Assembly (NCBI RefSeq): GCF_026914185.1
Contig: NC_070565.1
Span: forward strand, 5,704,001 to 5,768,000
Source: Puccinia triticina
Lineage: Eukaryota > Basidiomycota > Pucciniomycetes > Pucciniales > Pucciniaceae
Length of the DNA: 64,000 bases
Reading direction: 5' to 3'
How positions within the stretch are numbered: the first letter of the stretch is position 1; every line of letters begins with the position of its first letter. Below, piece by piece: positions 33,436 to 45,047 of the stretch. Both the position numbers and the translations under genes were made by a program. A model generated the notes under the pieces. That model was not told the DNA's origin. It made no database searches and was given only the letters and a program-made list of their open reading frames with translations.

Positions 33436-34606
33436 TAGGAGCAAAGTGTGTCAGAAAAGTGTGGAGCCTTAAAAAGGGTATGTGTACAAATATGCAAATA
33501 TGTGTACCCTTGTGTACCCAGCAATTCCGGCACCAGAAACCGGAAGATTTCAGTTTCTGGGACAGCTGATGTTCTTACAACCGGACTGCTTGTGGTTCGA
33601 AACTCGAGTTGTGAGTGTCTATTTATACCCCTGTTGTTTAGAGTCAATGCACTCAGGCAGACTAGTTTGTGTACTATTGCATCCCCTTTCCCAAACGGCA
33701 TTAAATAACTTGTGCACGTGAGCCCCTGATTAGACCAACAACATGCGCACTGCAATAAATTCAACGGTTTCCGCCTACTGCACTTTCAACACATTAATCT
33801 TAGTTCTGTTGGGATCAAGCATTGGTCAATGTTCCGGTCTTACGACGCTTGGAGACATCCTGGAAACCTATCGCAATGATTATCCTGCGCTCGCGAAGAA
33901 AGTAGAGTGTAAGTAGCCGATCAAGAGTGACCGATACTTTTACTTTGGCCAGGAACAACCGCAGCTACCTGCAAGCTTCTTGTCAACTCATCTAATACAA
34001 TTTTGCCTTCCGCAGCGGAGGTACTCCGAAACACTTGGAGTTGTGTGTCATTGAACGAATTGAGTCGCGGTGAGTCTATCACAATTTTGAACCACGTTAA
34101 ATTGTAGAAGATACAAACTCATGATAGAAATGGACCATATATTAGCCATATGCGGCGAACGCGCTGGCTCCAATGGAGGTTGAATTCCTAATCATGAAGC
34201 GTCAGAAGCAAGTAAGGAAGATTCCAGACGTGTCGCAGTCAATCCCACTAACTTTTTTTTTTTTGATTGCATCACATCAGCACTGTTTTTAAGAGCCCTG
34301 CAAAGCGGAGTGTTGGATCCTATACAAGTGTCTTCAGAGCGTCAATCCATTGGGTTTAATCGGCCAGAAGATGCAAACACTCTTCATGATAGTATCTCTG
34401 ATCTCAGTGGGCTCGTGGATCCTATACAAGTGTCTTCAGAGCATCAATTTATGGGGTTTAATCAGCTAGAAGATGCAAACGCTGCTCTTGATAGTATTTC
34501 TGAACTCAGTGGGCTTGTCGAGATTATTATGGAGAAAGTTCAAAATAACGCCAAACAGCCACCGGACCTCAAAGAATCGGCAGGGACTGGTCTTCTTGGA
34601 AACGCT

Positions 34607-35537
34607 GTCTTGTTAACGGGAGCGTAGCGGGAGTGGGGTATTGTCCAAAGAACCGGCCAACCTCGGCCGGGCCTCGGGGCCGGTAGGTCCGGCGGGTAAA
34701 CACCTTCCCAGGTGGCTAGCATACTGTCTGATTGTACCTATGGCGTGATGCGTCACGAACCAGACGGTATCAGCCTGGTTTGCCACTTTCAACGGTAGTT
34801 CCAGCCACAGGCTTGAGAACACACACCTCCCACAGAGCCCGGCCGGAAAAAGGGGAAAGGCTGCGCAATGAAGCAAAGGATTTAAATAGCCGAACCTCCC
34901 TGGCACGGTTCCGCCCTCCAGGCCTAAACTCCGTTCCGTCCTTCATCCCAAAAAACCCTGCCTATTGTTTCGGAATCTCCCTAGGAGATATTTGGTTAGC
35001 AAGCCGGAAACTATAAATCTTCTTAAAAACCATCCCACCCACCCAACGAGCCTATAAAGGCCAAGAAAGTATCAACGCGGAAATACGCGTAAAAGGGTCT
35101 TGCACCGACCCTGGCACACTCTGGTGTGCGCTTCTAATCTGGGAGCGCGGTAACGCGCCCTAATACCTGGAACCTCCAGGAGCGAGATTTTGCTTTACCC
35201 ACTACGTGGCTCTACGGCATCTCCCCTAGGAGCACCAGGTTCTGGGCCTGGCTTTCAGCCAAAGCATTCGCGCGCCCTTTTTTCCCTAACCCACACACGG
35301 TGGTCTTGGAGTACCGGCCCGGTAGGGCTCGGTTCTCGGGACCACCTAAGTGACACCTGTCACTGAACATGTCTAGAAGCGACACTGAGAGCGCTGATTT
35401 AATTAAGTGTAACAAAGCTTATGAATTGAGAAACCTGCCTGTCACAATTCCGCGGAACGGAAGCGCTCCTGCGCACCCGCGCCCTGATTAGTTTAATCCT
35501 GCGCCTTGACCCTACTAGTGTGAGTAGGTGATTGGAT
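34607..35537. mobile_element. GC-rich 931-bp insertion of unknown type
   Basis: It is absent from the paralogue, where GGAAACGCT runs straight into GAGGATGGTGACC. It is much richer in G+C than its surroundings, contains CCTATAAAGG and several CCGGCC/GGCCGG blocks, and has no long reading frame. I see no clear target duplication or inverted ends. It could be a solo LTR or a non-autonomous element. Confidence 0.6.
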
Positions 35538-35841
35538 GAGGATGGTGACCTGGCAGCCTCAAATTTCTTGATGACAAGCGAAGCGCTCGCGAAAATCTTG
35601 CGGAGATCATCAAGCGCATGTGGACATGACACTCCGCAAGAGACTGGCATCCATCCATTTGAACGACGTCCTCATCCAATTTCTTATCATCTTTGAAAGG
35701 CACAACGTTGCTTCTACCAAGTGGTTCAAAAATCTATTGAACGGGGAAGAGGAAGTTCAAATCATATTCAACTACCTCGCGCGCAGGTTTCCAGGGCTGA
35801 GAGATAACATCAAAGCCCGAAATGCTTATTTGATCACTGAC

Positions 35842-35893
35842 TTCAAGAAAGCCCTTCAAGAAAGCCCTTCAAGAAAGCCCTTCAAGAAAGCCC
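35842..35893 (+). repeat. 15-bp tandem repeat in the broken secreted-protein gene
   Basis: TTCAAGAAAGCCC units occur four times, where the paralogue has two. The change alters the frame downstream. Confidence 0.8.
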
Positions 35894-37007
35894 TTTCACT
35901 GCAGAACTCAAAGAGCTCTTTCAACATCAGTTCACATTCCTCACATTCCTGAATCCTTGGTAGAAGTTGGACTGTGCCACGAAGCATTGCAATTGAGCCT
36001 GACAGTGACTCCAAACAATTTGGTTTCCTTTTTTGTTTTGATATTAGACTTCAAACATTCCGGCTGGCACCAGCTAGAGCGCTTACATATAAAAAACCAG
36101 ATGTATGCAATTGTTCCTTTCTTCAAAGAGGTGGGATCCGGGAGTGGGCCTGGGTTTCGAGCGCAATTCTGGCAACTCACAGAGCCTACCCTGTTGGAAA
36201 ACCAGTATCAGCCATTGATCAGAACCGTGTCGTCAAGCCTGATGAAACAGATTGACCACATCACCCAGCAATCCAGGAATATTAACAATTTGGCTCCGAT
36301 CACTCCGAGCTTGTTGTCGAGCCTGATGAAACAGATCAGCCACATCAGCCCATTCGGGGAGAACCACAGATTGCCTCCGCTCACTCAGATCTTGTCCTTG
36401 AAGATTTTACACAGTATGGTACGATTCTTGGGCCGATATCATACAACACGGGCGGACCAGGGGGCCACTCTTGGATGGAGGGAGTTTCATGATTTCCAAA
36501 AGCTTGATGAAGCAATCACATTATTCTCGGATACAATCAAATCAGTCTACTTCAAGTATGGCCAGACCTTGAAAGAACTTGTAGGCTCAATCTATGAAAT
36601 CGACAAAAATATCCCAATGATTTACTTGATGGATATCAACGACAGCAACCAGCTCTTGGAGAATGAAATCACCATCAGAATGAATCTTGACCAGTCTCCT
36701 CAGCTTCCCCTATTTCAACCAATCATTTGTAACATTTTGCAACATCTCAAAGCTTCCAAAAAAATTGTTGATGCACGTGAACGGCTCATTGTACTGCGTG
36801 GCATTCTTCTCAATCCTGAGAATACAGACAAACCTGTCTAACTGTTGGAATTTCACCATCTTCTCTGCTTTCCTGTCACTCCTTTTTCCCCTTTCACTCG
36901 TTCCTCTCTTGTCAGATTGATGTCACCTTCTGTCCCACAACTCAGCTTCCAGTTGTAACAGCTTATATAGAAGCAACATCATCTGTCTTCTGCAAACTGT
37001 TCCAAGC

Positions 37008-37283
37008 TCACCAGGAAAAAAAATAGTCACTTGATGACAAGTGCCATAATGCCAGCTCCAGCAAGCTACCCACCATCTACCCACCATCTACCCACTATCT
37101 ACCTACCATCTACCCACCATCTAAACACATCTCCCCCCATCTACTTACCTTTCAGAATTTCCACAGGAGATCCTCAGTTTTATCTGGGCACCACTAATCC
37201 TCATTTCTGGTCAGTTGATACACAGCTTTGGCTCCCAGCTCATTCTCAGCTTTGGTGCCCAGCTCATGCTCAGCTTTGGTCTT
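37008..37283 (+). repeat. Left half of the fold-back element family
   Basis: TCACCAGGAAAAAAAATAG, TCACTTGATGACAAGTG, then CTACCCACCATC repeats and CAGCTCATGCTCAGCTTTGG units match the left arm of 11,491-12,375. The right, inverted arm is missing. Confidence 0.65.
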
Positions 37284-37480
37284 CAGTAGAGATGGCCCCT
37301 GTGATCCCAGGTACCTGTTTGGATGCGGGTACCCGCCAGCTTTTTTGCCAAACGTTTGACACCCACACCCGCACCCACACCGCCTGGGGCAGTCAGAGCA
37401 GGTACCTGCAGGTACCCCTCAGGTACCCCTGCAGGTACCCGTGGGTACCTGCCACTCAAAAAGCTCCCAGATGGACCACA
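37284..37480. repeat. GGTACC-rich subterminal region, probably the 3' end of the hAT element
   Basis: About eight GGTACC/GGGTACCC motifs in 150 bases, preceded by AGAGATGG. Subterminal repeats of this kind are common binding sites in hAT transposons, and a hAT transposase relic starts just inside. No opposite end was found. Confidence 0.45.
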
Positions 37481-37535
37481 CAAGTTGGCTAGGGGTTGAT
37501 TGAAATTTATTTAATATTTATGTATATTCAACTAA

Positions 37536-39690
37536 TCATTCCAGGGTGATAACAGTTCTTCCAGACCTTTTTAGCTTTGCCCCAGACTTGGATTCATTCT
37601 TATTCTTGTTCATGTAATTGTGGAGAGCAAGCGGTTGGATCATTTTTTTCTTTGAAAAGAATGCCAGTGCCATGCCTCTGCTTACCGACTTTGGATCAAG
37701 GTTGTGTCTTTGGGCTGAGACATAGTCTTGGCCAAAGTTAAAGGTTTGTTTGACATCAACTGTGGTGGCTGTATGTGTATACAGAAACCATTGTTGTTGA
37801 GCTGAAGATTTTGAAAAGACAAAACACAAAATATATTGACTTACCTGGGCAGGACATGACATCAAGTGCCATTTGCAAAAGGCCATGGTGAGTATTTCCC
37901 CCACATTTCTTGTCAGTCCACCACTTAAGTCCGTTTACTGGGGCCCTGTTTTCCAAAACAAGCCAGCCCGGGAGCCATATATCAATTGGGTCTGATAATG
38001 AATCAGCCGACTTTGCCACTGCTGCTGCCGCCAGCCCAGCTAGAACACCTGTTTGCTTCTGGGGGGAATATTCCATCAATTTTGGTAGTAAAAAGAGACA
38101 ATACACAACAGCATGGTGAATTACCTTGGGGGGACCTTTGTCCACTATTTTTGCGGCTGGAGTGGGCTGCTTTGGCCTATCACTACAAACATTTATTATT
38201 ATGATATTTGGTATACACTCCAAACATTTAATATCTTGCCCAAAACAAAAATAAAAGTCAACATGAAAAAATAAAACCAAAATTTCACTCAGGGGGACAG
38301 ACTGAGCATGCTGAGCCAAAAAAATAAAATTTCCCAAACTGAGCAAAAATCATTGGACAATGTTTTGGGATGGTTTTTTTTGACCAGCCTGGCAGGCCTG
38401 GAGCAGGCCTGAGACGGGCCTGTACCAAATGCACATTGGGTCAGTATTAAAGGAGTTTTTCCTTGCCCTGGGAGCTTCTGGGGCTTTTGATGGGCCCAAA
38501 ATCTGAACATGGGCTTTTGGTGGTCTAGAAGTATCAACCCGGGCCACTGAATAGCCCATGGGCCTTTGAATTCCCAGAAAGCCCACCATGAGCCCCCACA
38601 TAGTTAATGGGCTCTTAGTAGCCCATGAAGATCTCCATGGGCCAAAAGATACCCTCATGGGCCTTTGTTGGCCCATGAAGATCTTTATGGGCCAACAGAT
38701 ATCCTCATGGGCATTTGGTGGTCCAAAAATCTCCCCATGGGCTTTTTGTGGCCCAGGAAGTGAGCAAAAAACCCATGGGATCACATGATGGACGTATCTG
38801 TTGGCCCATGGGGATCTTTATGGGCCAGGAGCCCATTAGCTATGTGGGGGCCCATGGTGAGCTTTCTGGGAATTCAAAGGCCCATGGGCTAGTCAGTGGC
38901 CCGGGTTGATACTTCTAGACCACCAAAAGCCCGTGTTGAGATTTTGGGCCCACCAAAAGCCCCAGCAGTTCCCAGGGCAAGGAAAAACTCCTTTAATACT
39001 GACCCAATGTGCATTTGGGACAGGCCCGTCTCAGGCCCACTCAAGGCCCGCTCAAGGCCTGCTCCAGGCCCGCCAGGCCTGTGAAATAAAAACCATCCCA
39101 AAACATTTTCCAATGATTTTTGCGCAGTTTGGGACATTTTATTTTTTTGGCTCAGCATGCTCAGTTTGTTCCCATGAGTGAAATTTTGGTTTTATTTTTT
39201 CCATGTTGACTTTTATTTTTGTTTTTGGCAAGATAATAAATGTTTGGAGTGTACACCAAATATCATACATCTTGCGGGTTAGTTCAACCGCCTCATCAAT
39301 CCACGACTTGGGCCATTTGGCCAGCTTGAAGTATTCATCTTTAAAAGATGGATGGAGGACTTTATTTTAAGCAGAGACTTTGTAGTTAGTATACCAGTAG
39401 AATGAGATAAGTTTCAGATGAAAGAATTGCCCATTGATGTCCTATAAATTGGTGAACACTTGGTGAGCAAGTAATATTTGTTGGTTATCAGGACCCCAGC
39501 GCGGCAAGAGTTTTGTAAAGCAGGAGGGTAACAAGATTTTTCATTTGCAATCACATTAGATAGGCTGGCAGTGATTTGATCAATCTGTACAACCACCCCA
39601 GCAACTTGAGCAGAGGCCTTGGTGGATAGCTGAAGGGTGAATTTGTAGAATGGCTCAAGAACCTGGACAAGATATTGGTAAAGAACTGGT
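37536..39690 (-). pseudogene. hAT-family transposase relic (C-terminal half)
   Basis: Read on the minus strand, decayed pieces include ALQNSCRAGVLITNKYYLL (near 39,500), FKDEYFKLAKWPKSWIDEA (39,290-39,350), then PVNGLKWWTDKK and GLLQMALDVMSC (near 37,900). After a short intron come TVDVKQTFNFGQDYVSAQRH and a C-terminal segment ending at 37,536. The WW...ALDVMSCP block and the following VDV..F.FG are the hAT C-terminal dimerisation region. A ~1-kb palindrome (38,201-39,266) separates the two halves. Stops and frame breaks show that it is dead. Confidence 0.65.
38201..39266. repeat. Long palindrome (two ~460-bp inverted arms)
   Basis: Arm 1 (38,201-38,652) and arm 2 (38,795-39,266) are reverse complements over almost their whole length. 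Shared blocks include ATGATATTTGG, ACTGAGCATGCTGAGCC, CAGTATTAAAGGAGTTTTTCC and AGCCCATGGGCCTTTGAATTCC. The ~140-base centre is itself full of GGCCCATG/CATGGGCC motifs. It interrupts the hAT gene and has the form of a fold-back transposon or large MITE. Confidence 0.85.
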
Positions 39691-40541
39691 GACTAAATTT
39701 CTGTGAAAGTAAGACCAAAAACTAAAAGAGCAACAAGGTGAGACATGGCATAATCAAGAAGGATAAGGAATTGAGATAACAAATAGTAAACAAACCCTGA
39801 GATAGATGGCTATCTGTAGAAGAACAACTGAGTAAAGAAGAAGTTACAAGTAGTTGAGTTGAGCTGAGAAATGGAGAAGGAGGATTAGTTGTGGGGAATG
39901 AAAGTAGAGAATGACAACAATTAAAAGACAAACCCAGTGAGGAAGTTAGGGAAAACAATATAAGAACTAAAGAAGAGAAGCGCTAAGATCTAAAGAAGTC
40001 AACTAATGAAGAAGGAACGGAGTTAGCCAAGGATAAACCGATGAGAGCGCAGATCGAATTTGGGAAACACAGAGTTGCATTTCTCACCAAGTGGAAAGCT
40101 ACGAAGGCTGTCCGAGTTAAAGCTTTTGGAGTCTTGTTGAGAGAAAGTGATTGAAGTCTTGACAAATCTTGATCTTGTTTGATTTTTAGAGCGCAGATTG
40201 TATAGGATCAACGAGTGTAAGAGTGGACCAATGAGCGGAAGAGTCGATTCAATGTTAATGATATCCAGCAATCTGGAGAAGCGAGAGAAGAGTAGACTTT
40301 TGAAGATTAGGTTTTGGTTGATGAGTCAAAGATGACGGTACTTGATGCGGCGCAGACTGCGCGGAATGAGAGCGCGGACTGAATGAACATGTCACGAGTC
40401 AAGGCAAGTTTCAACAATTGGGCCAATTGGATGTCAGCCTCATTTATGTGGGACTTGCGCGGAGTTCCGTATTGCTTATTGCGTTGCCACACAAGACTGG
40501 AAGGCAAAAAATGCCAGCATAATTGACTTGATGCATCTACC
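39691..40541. other. Sequence upstream of the hAT relic, no gene assigned
   Basis: Several short minus-strand frames (up to about 80 codons) may be remnants of the hAT N-terminal region, but I cannot recognise a domain. Confidence 0.35.
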
Positions 40542-41044
40542 CAACAGTGGGTCAGCTACGCTAACATAGCTGTTAGCGTAGCGTAGCGCAGCGCAAATGC
40601 GCTATTTTTTAGCGTAGCGTTAGCGCAATTGCGCGCATCTGCGCTAACGCTACGCGCAAAGGATGCAAAGCTATTTTAGCTTTTAGCGTAGCGTTAGCGC
40701 AGATGCGCGCAATTGCGCTAACGCTAAGCACGCAAGGCGCAAAAGAGCGCGCGCTATGCTGCGCTAAAGCGTTTTTCGCGGCAAAAAAGTGCCTTTTTTC
40801 CGCTAAAAGTGCCTTAGCGCAACGTAGCGTAGCGTAGCGGCTGTAGCGCAGCGCTAACGCTAAACAAAAATTGGTATGCTGTTAGCGCCGCTGAAAGTTA
40901 GCGAAGAGTAGCGCCGCTGAAAGTTAGCGAAGCGTAGCGGCGCTAACAGCGCGCTAACGCTATTCAAAAAAGGTTGGCGCTTTTTGCCGCTACGCTAAAC
41001 ATTAGGGCTAAAATAGCGTAGTTTAGCGTAGCGGCCCACTGTTG
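40542..41044. mobile_element. MITE composed of AGCG/CGCTA repeats, hAT-like ends
   Basis: Inverted ends CAACAGTGGGTC-AGCTACGCTAA and TTAGCGTAGC-GGCCCACTGTTG bound 503 bp. Flanking ATCTACC (40,535-40,541 and 41,045-41,051) is a 7-bp, possibly 8-bp, target duplication as in hAT elements. The interior is almost entirely TAGCG, GCGTTAGCGC and complementary words in both orientations, so it can form many hairpins. It encodes nothing. Confidence 0.85.
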
Positions 41045-41051
41045 ATCTACC

Positions 41052-41858
41052 GGATCAGAGTGGACTTACACAGCCCTCTGACATCTCAATACACTTGCAA
41101 TCTGCTTGTAGGTTGAATTCCAGCGAGTCGGAACATCACACTCAATTTGTTTTCTTTGCATAAATTAACGAATAAAACCTTTGAGTTAGGCAAATTCTTC
41201 AGTTTGGTAGCAATTGCGCAAAACTGGGGGGGGGAGGCAAATTTGCTGTTAGTGCAAACGGAGATGAAGCAAGATACAATAGAATAAATACCTTTGCAAG
41301 GGTCTGACAACACAAGACCATGGTATACACATCATTTCTTCCAGGTCATTGATATTGGCAAGAGTGAGCTCATCACTGGCTGCAAGTTGGCTGTCTGGCT
41401 TGGCAAACTCATCTTCATCCTCCGAGTCACTGGCTTTGTCAGATTGATCAAAACTTGAAAAAAAAATATGTCAAAGTCAGTTGCAATTTGGGGGTTTGTG
41501 AGTGAGAATTTTACTTGGCAATCAAACTCAGTGGTTCATCTTCAACCTCTGAATAATTGGAATCAAGTGCTAAACTGGCAGATTTTTGAGAATCATTGGG
41601 ATTGTCAGTGTGGTACTCGAAAATGTGAAAAATCAAAAGTTTTTCTCATCTACATATAGAAGGCCTCAAGATACCATTTATTGGACTCCACGGTCAATGT
41701 AACCCCTAGTCCCCACTGGAAGCATCACTGGACCCCCACTACACTCAAAGTTAGGCTCTTTGGACAACCTGTAGTACCCAATCACCTGTCAGGTGCCTCA
41801 ATTCACATTCCCCGCACCATTCTATCCCCACCACATATATTGGTTTGGATTTGTTTGT
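41052..41858. other. Spacer between the MITE and the pogo element
   Basis: Mixed sequence without a supported reading frame. Confidence 0.35.
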
Positions 41859-44320
41859 TACAGTAAAAACCGCGTAAGGGCATACCTGCCTAGGGGCATA
41901 ACCTGCTTAAGGGTATAGCCACGGGTGTCTCCCCACTTTGGGGCGGGCCAAATTTTAGTACATACCGCATAACGTCATAGGGCATACCTACCAAGGGCAA
42001 CCCCGCCTCTGTAAAGGCATACTTTTCCCATGAGAATTTCAGATCAAGTAGTCCAATTGTCGCCAAGAAGGCTCTGAGGCCCCAAGATTACTTGTTTTTC
42101 AAATCTGAATTTTTTGAAAACTATCACCAACTCACCAAAACATCTCTTTCCACCAAGCCAGAACCCCATGCTATCAATCAAAGATCTGAACACTGCTTTC
42201 TTCAAGCTTCTAAGGGATAATGAAACAGTCTATATCACAAATGTTGCAAACACCGCTCATCTTCATCTCACTCCTGAACGGCCCAGCATGGACGATGCAA
42301 CAGTTGAAAGTGAAGATATCAAGATCCACATCCTTGAAGAACATTACAAGAAGATGAAAATTGAATATAAATCAATCCAAAGCAAACTTTTATCAAAGAT
42401 CAACCAAGGTCAGGCTCTTACCAATAAAGAAGAAGAGTGGCTTGATGGTGACGGTAATCTGGTTGATGCTGAGCGATTCATTCTGCGGCTCGTGTCCTTA
42501 TCCTGCGGATCCACTTTGAAGCTTGTTTCTGAAGAAGCATACACGCTGAGAAAGATTTGTGAACTCAGTCCATCACCCAAGCAGGAGAATGCATCAAGTT
42601 TGAGCGGAAAACAAGATGGACCAAAAAAAAAAGCGTTGAACAATGGCGGAAAAAAATATACAAACAAAAAGGCTGATAATCCAAAGGAAAACAAGAAAGA
42701 AGGAAAGAAATCAAACAAGAGGAAAGCTGCCAAGTCTTTGAAACCAGCCGATTCACAAACTAAAGTCAATGTTGCAACTTATTTGCAGAAGGTTGAGGTG
42801 CTTGACTGGTACCATAAGAACGGAAAGAACCAGTTGAAGACGGCGGAACATTTTAAAAATGTCTATCCAGCTCTCAACATCAAACAGCCGCTTCTCTCGA
42901 AATGGCTGAAATCTGAAGAAAATATTTGACTTAAAAATTCTCACAGCGCCCACCCGTCCACCAAGAAAGTACAACAGATTTCTTATACAAAAGTCAAAGC
43001 CTCACTTGCTGAATGGATGACTTGAGCAATTCATTGCAACATGAAAATAACCGGAGATGTCATCAAATCAAAATGGTGTGATTTTTCTCGCCTCGCTGGA
43101 ATACCAAGCAAAGACTGGCTGAAGCTAAGCGCTGGCTGGCTAGAATCTTTCAAAAGACGACATCAACTGAAGAGTTATCAAAAACATGGTGAAGCTGCGT
43201 CCGCTGATATTACCATTGTTGAACCAGAGGTGGAAAGACTAAACAAAATAACCAAAGACTATCCTTTGAAGGATATCTTTAACATGGATGAAACGGGAAT
43301 TTTTTATTTGTATGTTTGTTCTTCTTTCCTTTCTTCCAAATGGCACATTCTCAAGTTGTATGTTTCTTTAGAATGCCTCCTGATGCAGGATTAGCATTCA
43401 GCAAAAGCCACAGTGTGAAAGCAAATAAAAATCAGATGACTCTAGCTCTGACATGCAATGCCGATGGGACCAAGAAGTTACCAGTTCTATTCATTGGAAA
43501 ATACAAAAGTCCTCAATGTTTCAAAAAAAAGCAAGCGCGTGATTATGGTTACAAGTACTAAAACAATGGAAACGCTCGGATGACTTTGGAAATATTCAAA
43601 AATTGGCTCTTGACCTGGAATTCGAAACTCAGAGCCGAAAAGAGAAGCATATTGCTCCTTGTTGACAACTTTCAAGGACATACTGTACCGGAAGCTGGTG
43701 TGTCTAACATTAGAATTGAATTCTTTGCGCCGAATCTTACTAGTCACGTTCAGCAGCTCGATGCCAGAATAATCAAGTGCCTCAAATCACATTATCGCAA
43801 AAAGGCAATCTCTCAATCTATCACCGTATTCACCAAGCTCAAGGATACAAAGAGTGCCAGCAATATTTTCAATGTCAATCAGTTAGTTGCCATGAAAATG
43901 GCAACACAAGCTTGGGAAAATGTTTCTCAAGCTACAATCTTGAACTGCTGGGGAGCAACTCAGATCACCAGTCAAGCTACCAAGAACTACTCTGAAAAAT
44001 TCAATCAAGAAATCGAAGATACAGCCAAGTTAATTGAGTGATTCAAATGAACCTACAACAACCAAACCACCCGTCAAGCAACCAACTAAGACAGAAATGC
44101 TCCAGCATGTTTCACAAGCATTACTTTATCTTGAAGACCAACCCAAGCATGACAATCTCATTGCCAACTTGGAAGAATTTCAGCAAGAATTACTGAAAGC
44201 AATACATTTTGGAGGAACTCAGGCGGAAATAAAGGATTATTTCAAACCCGTTCCAAACTCAACTTCTCAACCCAAATCAAACTCCAGTGCAGCAAAATCT
44301 CTGTCAACTTCCAAAGCTCT

Positions 44321-44983
44321 TGTTGAGAGTCAAGGTCGCGCCTCAACCTGAGATCACATCCTGTAACCAATCTGTCACACGGATGTCACTCAACGCTCTT
44401 CCCTCTTGGTTTTCCTCTAGTCCTTCAAATATTTTCGGCTCATCTTCTCTCAATTGGTCTCGCTCAGTCTCACCAATCTGTCTCGCCCGGTCCCACTCAG
44501 TCAATCCGCTCATCTTCTCTCACCTGCAAACTCCGACTTCCTTCGACACATTTATACTTGACTGCTTGTTCTTTCCGCTCTCTTTCCTCCGGGGAACTCA
44601 CTTGATAAATCTCTAACCATCAACTTCGATTCGATAGTCTCCATCAAACTCTCTGACTATCCTGTTCCTCCAGAAGACACTCATCAAATTTGTCTTCAAA
44701 ATTCTCAAAGCCCTCTCAAGCTCGCCAAATCTCTCCCTCACTCGATTCTCTTTCTTTGGTCGTATGTTGTGATTTCTCTTCTTCTCTCAAAGTGCCCCTG
44801 ATTGACATTGTTATTTCCAGTCTGCTCTTTCTTCCTCTCTCTTTTGTTCATCGTTCTTCTTTGTTGTGCTCTTCTTTGTTGTGTTTGTCTTCAGGTACCT
44901 TTTTGTTTCTTTTCTATCTTCTATCTCTTTTCATTGTTTTTCATCATCTAATATTTGCAATTACTTCAGTTTGATTCATAACA
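44321..44983 (+). repeat. 5' LTR of Copia element 2
   Basis: 663 bp, about 98% identical by eye to 49,594-50,256. Confidence 0.93.
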
Positions 44984-45047
44984 GATTTACAGTCTCGAGC
45001 TCGGAACCCACTCGCTCGAATCAACACAATCAAGGCAAACTAACGAC

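Larger units (their letters stand above)
33743..36841 (+). pseudogene. Broken paralogue of the 572-aa secreted protein
   Basis: Exon 1 (33,743-33,908, with signal peptide) and exon 2 (34,016-34,069) match the copy at 56,099 in length and splice sites. Exon 3 starts at 34,281. It contains a 36-residue in-frame tandem duplication (DPIQVSSE...SGLV twice), is then split by a 931-bp GC-rich insertion (34,607-35,537), and is frameshifted by a 15-bp repeat expansion near 35,842-35,893. The donor of the last intron reads AT instead of GT. The C-terminal exon (to 36,841) keeps a 294-residue open frame from 35,957. Identity to the other copy is high outside these lesions. I call it a recent pseudogene; a shorter product from the last exon cannot be excluded. 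Confidence 0.7.

Noticed and set aside
34607..35537. Ribosomal RNA fragment
   Set aside because: GC-rich like rDNA, but I recognise no conserved SSU or LSU core sequence.
42410..42769. Minus-strand 119-codon frame
   Set aside because: Phe/Leu-rich antisense of the Lys-rich linker of the pogo transposase.
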